Shown in pieces: positions 1 to 6,351 of a DNA stretch of 9,820 bases. Source of the DNA: JAGMXM01 sp964458325 (lineage in GTDB: Bacteria > Verrucomicrobiota > Verrucomicrobiia > Limisphaerales > UBA1319). Both the position numbers and the translations under genes were made by a program. The stretch spans positions 1 to 9,820 of the forward strand of contig CAYWIM010000122.1 of NCBI GenBank assembly GCA_964458325.1. Reading direction: 5' to 3'. The notes under the pieces are model-generated. The model worked only from the letters and a program-made list of their open reading frames with translations, did not search any database and had not been told where the DNA came from. Numbering within the stretch: position 1 is the first letter of the stretch; each line of letters begins with the position of its first letter.

Positions 1-11
1 GTTTGTCTTCT

Positions 12-115
12 CCCTCCCCTCCGCGGCAGTGGAGGGGAGGGCCGGGGAGAGGCGGGCGTTGGAACGATCCCCTCTCCCTCTGCCCTCCCGCCGCTCGATC
101 CTCGCGGGGGGAGGG
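12..115. repeat. Cluster of three G/C-rich inverted repeats upstream of dprA
   Basis: Three hairpins lie in the non-coding leader. The first is a perfect 11-base stem, CCCTCCCCTCC at 12-22 with GGAGGGGAGGG at 31-41, around an 8-base loop. The second pairs GGGAGAGG (45-52) with CCTCTCCC (71-78). The third pairs CCCTCCC (83-89) with GGGAGGG (109-115), then after one mismatch CCGC (91-94) with GCGG (104-107), with a 9-base loop. All arms share a CCCTCYCC-like core, which resembles the dispersed intergenic palindromes common in GC-rich Gram-negative genomes. None is followed by a T-run, so a classic terminator for a gene to the left is not supported. No coding region was found in 1-206. Confidence 0.6.
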
Positions 116-193
116 AAACCAGAGCAGGCTTCCGAGAGATAAGGCCGCATCTTGCCGGTGATTGGGAATTGCCCGCTTGCGAGCGGTGGCAAT

Positions 194-198
194 AAAGG
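194..198 (+). promoter_or_regulatory. Ribosome binding site deciding the dprA start
   Basis: AAAGG lies 8 bases upstream of the ATG at 207. The open frame extends upstream to a TTG at 162, but nothing like a Shine-Dalgarno sequence precedes that codon, and the extra 15 residues do not resemble the DprA N-terminus. The next ATG at 216 also lacks a site. Confidence 0.6.
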
Positions 199-206
199 CT
201 ATTCGA

Positions 207-1334
207 ATGGCCAACATGGATGCCCGTGAAGCCCTCATTGCGCTCAACATGATCGAACATGTGGGGCCCATCCGCCTGCGGCAGCTTCTCGAAGCCTTTG
301 GCGACGCGCCGTCGATCCTGGCCGCATCCAGGAGCGGCCTCGAGAGAGTGCCGGGCCTTGGTCCTCAGGCGGCCGAATCGATCGCCAGCTGGCGCCAGTC
401 CGTCCCCCTCGAGGCCGAGCTCCGCCGCATTGCCGAGTATGGCTGCCAGATCGTCGTGGGCACCGATGAATGCTATCCGCCCTCGCTGCGGCAGATCTAC
501 GATCCTCCCATCGTGCTTTACGTCAAAGGGCAGCTCGTGGAACGGGATCGCCATGCGATTGCGCTGGTGGGTTCCCGTTTGACGACCCCGTATGGTCAGG
601 ACACCGCCCGCAAGCTCGCTGCCCAGCTTGTTCAGGCGGGGATCACCGTCGTGAGCGGGGGGGCCCGGGGCATCGACACGGCGGCCCACCGCGGGGCTCT
701 CCAGGCCCAGGGCCGGACGATCGCCGTTCTGGGCACCGGCATCAATCGAGTCGTTCCCCCGGAAAACGCGGAGCTGTTCGCCCAGATTTCCGCCCAGGGC
801 GCGCTTGTGACGCAGTTCCCGTTCAACCGCCCTCCCGACAAGCAATCGTTTCCCATCCGCAATCGGATCGTGGCTGGGATGACTCTGGCCACGGTGGTTG
901 TCGAAGCCACACTGACCAGCGGCGCCCTCATCACCGCCAATCTCGCCCTGGATTACGGACGCCAGGTCATGGCTGTTCCCGGCCGGATCGATTCCCCCCG
1001 CAGCAAAGGATGCAATGACCTCATCAAGAAAGGCGCCAAGCTCTGCGAATCTGCCGAGGATATCCTCTCCGAGTTCGAGTACCTGTTTCCCCGCGTCCCC
1101 TCTGCGGCCTCGGCGGCCGATGCTTCTCCCGCGCTCCCTGGGGAGCCATCCGCATCCGGCCTCACCGACGCCGAGCAACGGATTCTCTCCGCCCTCAGCC
1201 ACGAGGAGATCCACATCGACGAAATCATCCGGCACACTGGGCTGCCGACCTCGGTCGTCGCCGCCACCCTCCTCGGGCTGGAGATGAGAAATCTTGCGCG
1301 GCAGTCGCCCGGCAAACTGTTTCGCCGTCCCTAG
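207..1334 (+). CDS. dprA: DNA-processing protein DprA
   Basis: DprA (Smf) binds incoming single-stranded DNA in the cytoplasm, protects it and loads RecA onto it during natural transformation. The 375-residue product shows the full family layout. A helix-hairpin-helix region lies at about 16-60 (VPGLGPQAAESI at 48-59). The Rossmann-like core runs from about 118 to 290, with VGSR (121-124), SGGARGIDTAAHRGAL (150-165), the nucleotide-fold stretch VLGTGINRVVPPEN (174-187), FPIRNRIVAGM (215-225), SGALITA (238-244) and AVPG (256-259). A C-terminal winged-helix domain follows at about 318-375, after an Ala/Pro/Ser-rich linker. Length and motif order are normal, and no damage is seen. The start at 207 is chosen for its AAAGG site. 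A TPR-like gene follows 47 bases downstream on the same strand, so the two are probably co-transcribed. Competence itself cannot be inferred, because dprA is widespread in bacteria not known to transform. Confidence 0.95.
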   Translation: MANMDAREALIALNMIEHVGPIRLRQLLEAFGDAPSILAASRSGLERVPGLGPQAAESIASWRQSVPLEAELRRIAEYGCQIVVGTDECYPPSLRQIYDPPIVLYVKGQLVERDRHAIALVGSRLTTPYGQDTARKLAAQLVQAGITVVSGGARGIDTAAHRGALQAQGRTIAVLGTGINRVVPPENAELFAQISAQGALVTQFPFNRPPDKQSFPIRNRIVAGMTLATVVVEATLTSGALITANLALDYGRQVMAVPGRIDSPRSKGCNDLIKKGAKLCESAEDILSEFEYLFPRVPSAASAADASPALPGEPSASGLTDAEQRILSALSHEEIHIDEIIRHTGLPTSVVAATLLGLEMRNLARQSPGKLFRRP

Positions 1335-1381
1335 CCAACCCGTGCTTGAGTTTTGCGCGTCCGAAGCCCAAAATTCCTTGC

Positions 1382-3292
1382 ATGGATCAGCCCGATCACC
1401 AATGGCAAGACCGTCTCCTGGAGAAGTGGATGCAGGGCGGGAAATTGGGTTACTGGCTTTCGCAGTCGGGGCTGATCCGCTTCTTTCTGTATTCAACGGG
1501 CTTTCGCATTCTCCTGCTGGGCGGAGTGCTGGCCGCCGCTCTCGGTGCGCTCTCGATCTTGCGCTTGACGCGTGTTTCCCCGCGCGATTTCAATCCGGTG
1601 ATCCGTGTCAGCGCGCTCGATCTGCTCCAGGCATGGTCGCTCTCGCGCGCTGCCCGGCAGGCGGAGCGGGAGAACCGAATGGAGGATGCGATCCACGCCT
1701 GGCGCTCGGCCATCGGCAACAACGCCGCCAACCCCGAGTACTCGAGGGGTCTGCTGCGATCGATTCGGCAAAGCGAGCGGCCCGTCGTCTTCGCCGCCAC
1801 GGGATTACACCAATCCCAGTTCCTGCTCCGCCTGACGGGAACGAACCTGGCCGATCTGGAGCTCACGGTTGGGCTTCTCGATCGCCTGGGCCTGAACCTG
1901 GAGATCCTCCGCCTCCTCGATCCTCCCCCCCGGGATCTCAGCCCTGCGCTTCGATGCGCCTTCCTGAAAGCCCTTTTCCTGGCCGGCCAGATTGATCGAT
2001 TCCGCGAGGAGAAGGAGTCGGGCGCCGCCCCTCTTCCCGCCGATCCCGATCTCGACCTCTTTCTCGCGGCTTATGATGCCGGGTGGGGCGCACCCGGAAC
2101 CGTAGCCCACGCGCGCGCCCAGCTCGAAGCCGCCCAACATGATCCTCGATCCGAAGCCCTCGCCCACCGCCTTCAGCTGATCGTCTCGAAACGGCTCGAG
2201 GATCCCGACCGCTACCTGCGGTCCCTCGAGCGCCTCGAAGAGATCCCTGCCGACCGGCCGTCGGATCACTTTGCCTACTGGCAGTTGCTGGCCGACCTCG
2301 GCCGGAGAGGCGACGCCATCCGCCTGGCGCAGAACTACAGCCGCCCTCCGGAAACCGCCCACGATCTCTACGGCTTTGCCGCCGTCTGCCTGAGTCTCGA
2401 CCAGCGCGATCCTGCCCGCCAGGCCCTCCGTCAATACACGCCTCGGTTCAGCGAGTTCGTCCCCCTGTGGCAGATCCACGCCGACATCCTCGCGCTCGAG
2501 AACGACTGGGATGCCCTCGGCGCTCTGGCCGTCCAGATCCGCCAGCAGAGCGCCGCGCGGGATGAGCTGATGGCCTTCACGTTCTTTCTCGATGGCCGGG
2601 CCGAGCTCGGCCGCCAAAACCGCGACGCCGCCCAGGCTGCCTTCGAAAAATCCCTCGACTACCCTTTCTCCGACGGCCCGCTCGCCTTCCGCCTCGCCCG
2701 CGAGCTGGCCCAATTTGGCTTCACCGATCTCGCCTTCCAGTTCGTCTCCCGCCACCAGGATATCCTCCAGCGCGTTCCCGATTACTGGACGCTCCATCTC
2801 CGGCTCGCCCAGGAATTGCGCCGGGCCGAAGACATCCTTCGCGCCACTCGAGCCCTCTACCTCGCCCGCACCAACGACATCGTGCTCATCAACAACTACG
2901 CCGCAGCGCTGATCATGAACCGGCAAAATCCGGACGAAGCGGTGCGATTGACGCTCGAAATTCTTGCCCGCGAGCCATCATCGCCCATCGCCAAAATCAA
3001 CCATGGCCTGGCCCTCGTCCAGAACTTCCGGCCCAAGGATGCCCAGGCCATCCTCGATACCGTCCAGCCCGCTTCTCTGAACCCCGTCGAGTCCAGCTCC
3101 TATTACCTGGCCCGATACGAAATCTGCCTCCAGCTCGAGCAGTGGGACCAGGCCTTCGACGCCTACCAGCGCATTGTTCCGGAATACCATCTGCCTCCGG
3201 AAATCACCTGGATCGAAACCATGCGCCGGAAAATCCCGGTCCCGCAAACCTCCGCTCCTCCTGCCAAGGTGTTCGTCCCGCCGGGTGGGTAG
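1382..3292 (+). CDS. Membrane-anchored TPR-like protein of unknown function
   Basis: The 636-residue protein is not recognised as a named family. It has a short polar N-terminus (1-40), one clear transmembrane helix at about 42-61 (FRILLLGGVL then AAALGALSIL), and a long helical remainder. The remainder has TPR-like amphipathic helix pairs. The clearest are at about 85-125 (ARQAERENRMEDAIHAWRSA) and in the last 150 residues, where segments such as NNYAAALIMNRQNPDEAVRL and YEICLQLEQWDQAFDAYQRI have the usual spacing of small and aromatic residues. The tail is Pro-rich (VPQTSAPPAKVFVPPGG). The likely topology is a single-pass inner-membrane protein with a large repeat domain, probably on the periplasmic side, acting as a scaffold. 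ATG 1382 is preferred because the upstream TTG at 1346 has no ribosome site, although ATG 1382 has only a weak one. It follows dprA by 47 bases and probably shares its transcript. Confidence 0.75.
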   Translation: MDQPDHQWQDRLLEKWMQGGKLGYWLSQSGLIRFFLYSTGFRILLLGGVLAAALGALSILRLTRVSPRDFNPVIRVSALDLLQAWSLSRAARQAERENRMEDAIHAWRSAIGNNAANPEYSRGLLRSIRQSERPVVFAATGLHQSQFLLRLTGTNLADLELTVGLLDRLGLNLEILRLLDPPPRDLSPALRCAFLKALFLAGQIDRFREEKESGAAPLPADPDLDLFLAAYDAGWGAPGTVAHARAQLEAAQHDPRSEALAHRLQLIVSKRLEDPDRYLRSLERLEEIPADRPSDHFAYWQLLADLGRRGDAIRLAQNYSRPPETAHDLYGFAAVCLSLDQRDPARQALRQYTPRFSEFVPLWQIHADILALENDWDALGALAVQIRQQSAARDELMAFTFFLDGRAELGRQNRDAAQAAFEKSLDYPFSDGPLAFRLARELAQFGFTDLAFQFVSRHQDILQRVPDYWTLHLRLAQELRRAEDILRATRALYLARTNDIVLINNYAAALIMNRQNPDEAVRLTLEILAREPSSPIAKINHGLALVQNFRPKDAQAILDTVQPASLNPVESSSYYLARYEICLQLEQWDQAFDAYQRIVPEYHLPPEITWIETMRRKIPVPQTSAPPAKVFVPPGG

Positions 3293-3325
3293 CCCGCCCA
3301 CCGTAGCCGCCGCCTAATGAGGCGG
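3284..3325. terminator. Two hairpins between convergent genes, possible bidirectional terminator
   Basis: GGTGGG (3284-3289) pairs with CCCACC (3297-3302) around a 7-base loop that includes the TAG stop of the TPR gene. CCGCCT (3310-3315) pairs perfectly with AGGCGG (3320-3325) around the loop AATG. The second hairpin ends two bases before the stop codon of the minus-strand PLP gene. Neither stem has a T-run on either side, so intrinsic termination is uncertain. The position between two gene ends only 35 bases apart is the main argument. Confidence 0.4.
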
Positions 3326-3327
3326 AT

Positions 3328-4293
3328 TCATCCATTCCGGTGCGCTTGCCATGGCAGCGCCTCCAAATCCACGTTCCCGCCTGTGAGCACCAGCCCCGCG
3401 CGCCCTCCCTGAAACCGCTCCCTTCTTTTCAAGACCGCCGCCAGGGGCGTCGCCGACGACGGCTCGATCACCAGCTTCATCCGCTCCCACAGCAGCCGCA
3501 TGGCATCGACGATCTCCGCCTCGCTGACGGTGATGATTTCCCGCACGTGCCGTTGAATCACCGCGAAGGTCCGCTCGCTCAACGACGCCCGCAGGCCGTC
3601 GGCGATGGTGTCGGTCGATGCCGGCCGGACCAGCCGGCCCGCGCGGAGCGACTCGAACGCGTCGTCCGCCTGCTCCGGCTCGGCGCCCAGCACCTCGATA
3701 TCGGGCGATGCTGCCGCTGCCAGGGCGATCCCGCTGAGCAATCCGCCGCCGCTGACGGGCGCGATGATGAAGTCCAGATCCGGCTCCTGCTCGATGAGCT
3801 CGATCGCGACCGTGCCCTGGCCGGCAATGACCGCGCGGTCGTCGTAGGGATGAACCAGCGTCGCCCCGGTCTCGCGGAACACGCGCTCGGCGGTTTCCTG
3901 GCGCGCCGCCAGCGTGGGATCGCACGGCACGATCCGTCCCCCGTAGGCCTCGACCGCGCGCCGCTTTGCGATCGAGGCGTTCCTCGGCATGACGATGTGC
4001 GCCGCGATGCCGCGCAGCGATGCCGCCAAGGCCAGCGCCGCGGCATGGTTGCCCGACGAATGCGTCAATACGCCCCGGCGCGCTTCCTCGGCGCTCAGCA
4101 GGCTGACGGCATGATATGCGCCCCGGAACTTGAACGCGCCGGATTTCTGGAAGTTCTCGCACTTGAAGAACAGCCGGGCGCCGGCCAGCGCATCGAGCCC
4201 GGCCGACGTCAGGACCGGCGTGCGATGGGCCTTGCCCTCGAGGCAGCCGGCTGCTGCCCGAATTTCGTCCAAGGTTGGGATCCCGATGCTCAT
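3328..4293 (-). CDS. Serine racemase / threonine dehydratase-type PLP enzyme
   Basis: This cytoplasmic fold-type II PLP enzyme has 321 residues and no C-terminal ACT domain, which excludes the long regulated IlvA form. Lys55 in KSGAFKFRGA (50-59) should form the PLP Schiff base. SSGNH (79-83) is the cofactor asparagine loop, SGGGL (181-185) holds the PLP phosphate, and LTGGN (303-307) lies near the pyridine nitrogen. In eukaryotic serine racemase the second Ser of SSGN is the re-face acid/base (Ser84 in human), and here it is Ser80. Plain threonine dehydratases usually have Ala or another residue there. EPEQADD (205-211) matches the metal site Glu-x4-Ala-x-Asp of serine racemase. The enzyme could racemise or deaminate serine, deaminate threonine, or act as a 3-hydroxyaspartate dehydratase; sequence alone cannot decide. 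Its ATG overlaps the sulfatase TGA in ATGA (4293-4290), which indicates translational coupling. The pyridoxal fold is certain, the substrate is not. Confidence 0.88.
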   Translation of the reverse strand: MSIGIPTLDEIRAAAGCLEGKAHRTPVLTSAGLDALAGARLFFKCENFQKSGAFKFRGAYHAVSLLSAEEARRGVLTHSSGNHAAALALAASLRGIAAHIVMPRNASIAKRRAVEAYGGRIVPCDPTLAARQETAERVFRETGATLVHPYDDRAVIAGQGTVAIELIEQEPDLDFIIAPVSGGGLLSGIALAAAASPDIEVLGAEPEQADDAFESLRAGRLVRPASTDTIADGLRASLSERTFAVIQRHVREIITVSEAEIVDAMRLLWERMKLVIEPSSATPLAAVLKRRERFQGGRAGLVLTGGNVDLEALPWQAHRNG

Positions 4294-6338
4294 TGCCCCA
4301 AAGCCGATTCCAGGCTGAACCGCAGAAACATCGCCGGATCGCCCACGGCCGGTTCCTCGCGCCGCGCGCGCTCGAGGGCTTCACGCATTGCAGACCCGGC
4401 CGGTCGAGCGCCATCCCCGAGCAGCTGGAGGGATCGCGCGGCGTGGAGAGCGGCGTCTCGAGGGCCGATTCGCAGCTCCCGGGCGAGAACGTCGAGGGCG
4501 TTCATCCCTTCCCCCATCCGCGCGAGCGCCGATGCGGCCTCGATCCGCACGACAGGCGAGCGGTCCTCGAGCGCGTCGCGCAACGATGCCCGCACCGACT
4601 CGGCGTTTCCTCCCGCCGCGTGGAGCCCCACGGCCGCCCAGTAGCGCACGCCGTCGTCGGGATCCCGGAGCTGCTTCAACTGCAGCCCGAGCGCCTCCGG
4701 CCGCCCCACCATGCCGGCCGCATCGAGCAGCCGCTTCAGCGGATAGCGTGCCTCGTCGCGCGCGAGATCCAGCGGCGCGCCTGCGGCGCCGATCCGTTCC
4801 CTGACCTGCGGTTCGGTCAGGAATCCCGCGTCGCGCGTGGAGAGGATCCAGGCGTTCAGAGCGGACCGCATCCGCTCGAGGACGGCCGCGTGGTCCGGGC
4901 GGGCGGAGAGGTTGCGGATCTGGTGCGGGTCGGCCTCCGTGTCGTAGAGCTCCTCGAGCGGCTTGCGGGGCGCGGCGTAGGTGAGCGGGCCGCTCGAGAG
5001 CTTGTCCTCGGCCGCCAGCCGCCGCAATTCCCGGCGGAACGGCGCCTGATCCGAGTAGGCCTCCGGCTGCATCCAGGACAAATGCGGCATGAAATTGCGG
5101 ATGTAGAGGTAGCGCGGGTCGCGAACGGATCGGGACAGATCGAACGCTTCATCGACCCGGTCCCGGGCGCCGAAGACGCAATCCCGGGGCTTGCCGGCCG
5201 CCAGTCCCAGGAAGGCGCTGCCTTGCATCGAGCCGGGCGCAGGCACCCCGCACAGGCTCAGCACCGTGGGCGCGAAATCGACGAAGCTGACCAGCCGATC
5301 GGTCGAGCCGCCGGGGTCCCCGGGCGCAAGCCCGCGGAACTTCTCCGGCACGCGCACCAGCAGCGGCACTTGCAGGCCGGTGTCCCACAGGCACCGTTTT
5401 CCCCGCGGCAGCCCCATCCCGTTGTCCCCGAAGAAAAACACGATCGTGTTGCCGGCCAGGCCGTCGTCGGCCAGCTGTCGCAGCAGGGTGCCGGCTTCGC
5501 GGTCCATGGCCGTGATGCAGTCATGGTAGCGCGCCCAGGCGCGCCGCGCCTCGGGGGTGTCCGGGTAGTAGGGCGGCAAGGGCGCACGGGCCGGGTCGTG
5601 CCGTTCGCCGGGCGCCAAACGGCCGCCCACGTTCTTTTCGAATTCATCCGCCGGCCATGCGCTTGTGCGCGACTGGTGGGTGGTCATCAGATTGACCACC
5701 GCGAAGAAGGGCTGGCCCTGCCGCCGCCCGCGCCAGTGCGCTCCGGCTGACGATTCGTCCCAGCAGTCCTGAATGAAGGCCGGCTCGTTGCGCAGGTTGT
5801 AGTCCGTCTTGACGTTGTTGGCCGTGTAATAGCCCGATTCCCGCAGCAGCGCCGGAAAACCGCGGATCTCCTTCGGCACTGGGAACCGCGATCGGAGCCG
5901 CTGGGTTCCCAGGGACGTCGCATACATCCCCGTGATCAGACACGAACGCGCCGGCGAGCAGACCGGCGCCGTCGCGAAGGCCCGCGTATACCGGACGCTT
6001 TCGCGGGCGAACGCGTCCAGGCTCGGTGTGCGGGCGTATTCATCCCCGTAACAGCCCAGATTCGGGCAAAGATCCTCGGCGGTGATCCACAGGATGTTCG
6101 GCCGCTCCTCGAGGCCGGCCGCGCAAGCCGGGTGCCCGAGAAATGAGCACAACAGGACAAATATCCAGATCCAGAAGCGCGCAGGCTGCGCGCCCCGGCT
6201 GCGCCGCGTCGGCAGGCAGGCCTCGCGCGGCGAGACATCTGACGCTGCGTCTGGCCATGCTGCTCGCAGGCCGGAAGCCCGCTCGGCGGTTCGAGACGAT
6301 CTCCCCCTCGAGCCAGTAGACTGGATATGTGCTCTCAT
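4290..6338 (-). CDS. Secreted formylglycine-dependent sulfatase with C-terminal HEAT-like repeats
   Basis: This type I sulfatase hydrolyses a sulfate ester or sulfamate; the substrate is unknown. The 682-residue model has a hydrophobic signal segment at about 55-68 (FWIWIFVLLCSFLG) with cleavage near ACAA (71-74), so the enzyme is exported. The sulfatase domain starts at NILWITAED (81-89), with acidic metal ligands around 88-89. CSPAR (127-131) is the CxPxR motif, and Cys127 should be converted to formylglycine. Other conserved points are Lys177, His221 in TTHQS, GDNG (304-307) as later metal ligands, and PRGKR (311-315). The core ends near 500 with the usual ELYDTEADPHQIRNL. Residues about 535-680 form HEAT-like helical repeats (DDGVRYWAAVGLHAAG, SPVVRIEAASALARMG), an extension seen in planctomycete-type sulfatases. 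It begins 13 bases after the HzsA-FGE stop and overlaps the PLP gene by four bases. The start is uncertain: the first 34 codons have unusually AT-rich third positions, so translation may begin later. Confidence 0.93.
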   Translation of the reverse strand: MRAHIQSTGSRGRSSRTAERASGLRAAWPDAASDVSPREACLPTRRSRGAQPARFWIWIFVLLCSFLGHPACAAGLEERPNILWITAEDLCPNLGCYGDEYARTPSLDAFARESVRYTRAFATAPVCSPARSCLITGMYATSLGTQRLRSRFPVPKEIRGFPALLRESGYYTANNVKTDYNLRNEPAFIQDCWDESSAGAHWRGRRQGQPFFAVVNLMTTHQSRTSAWPADEFEKNVGGRLAPGERHDPARAPLPPYYPDTPEARRAWARYHDCITAMDREAGTLLRQLADDGLAGNTIVFFFGDNGMGLPRGKRCLWDTGLQVPLLVRVPEKFRGLAPGDPGGSTDRLVSFVDFAPTVLSLCGVPAPGSMQGSAFLGLAAGKPRDCVFGARDRVDEAFDLSRSVRDPRYLYIRNFMPHLSWMQPEAYSDQAPFRRELRRLAAEDKLSSGPLTYAAPRKPLEELYDTEADPHQIRNLSARPDHAAVLERMRSALNAWILSTRDAGFLTEPQVRERIGAAGAPLDLARDEARYPLKRLLDAAGMVGRPEALGLQLKQLRDPDDGVRYWAAVGLHAAGGNAESVRASLRDALEDRSPVVRIEAASALARMGEGMNALDVLARELRIGPRDAALHAARSLQLLGDGARPAGSAMREALERARREEPAVGDPAMFLRFSLESALGQ

Positions 6339-6351
6339 CGCTGCCGTCCGT

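Noticed and set aside
162..206. Upstream TTG start for dprA adding 15 residues
   Set aside because: There is no ribosome site before the TTG, while AAAGG is well placed before the ATG at 207, and the extra residues do not resemble DprA.
1..206. CRISPR array, tRNA or small RNA in the 5' non-coding stretch
   Set aside because: Only hairpins with related arms are present; there are no regular direct repeats with spacers, no cloverleaf and no T-run terminator.
1805..2926. Long minus-strand open frame opposite the TPR-like gene
   Set aside because: It has no recognisable motif, signal or domain. The plus-strand frame has a transmembrane helix and TPR-like repeats and follows dprA closely.
3340..5750. 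Long open frames on the plus strand opposite the PLP and sulfatase genes
   Set aside because: They are rich in Arg, Pro and Ala, show no family motif, and lie opposite genes with clear catalytic motifs; such frames are expected in GC-rich coding DNA.
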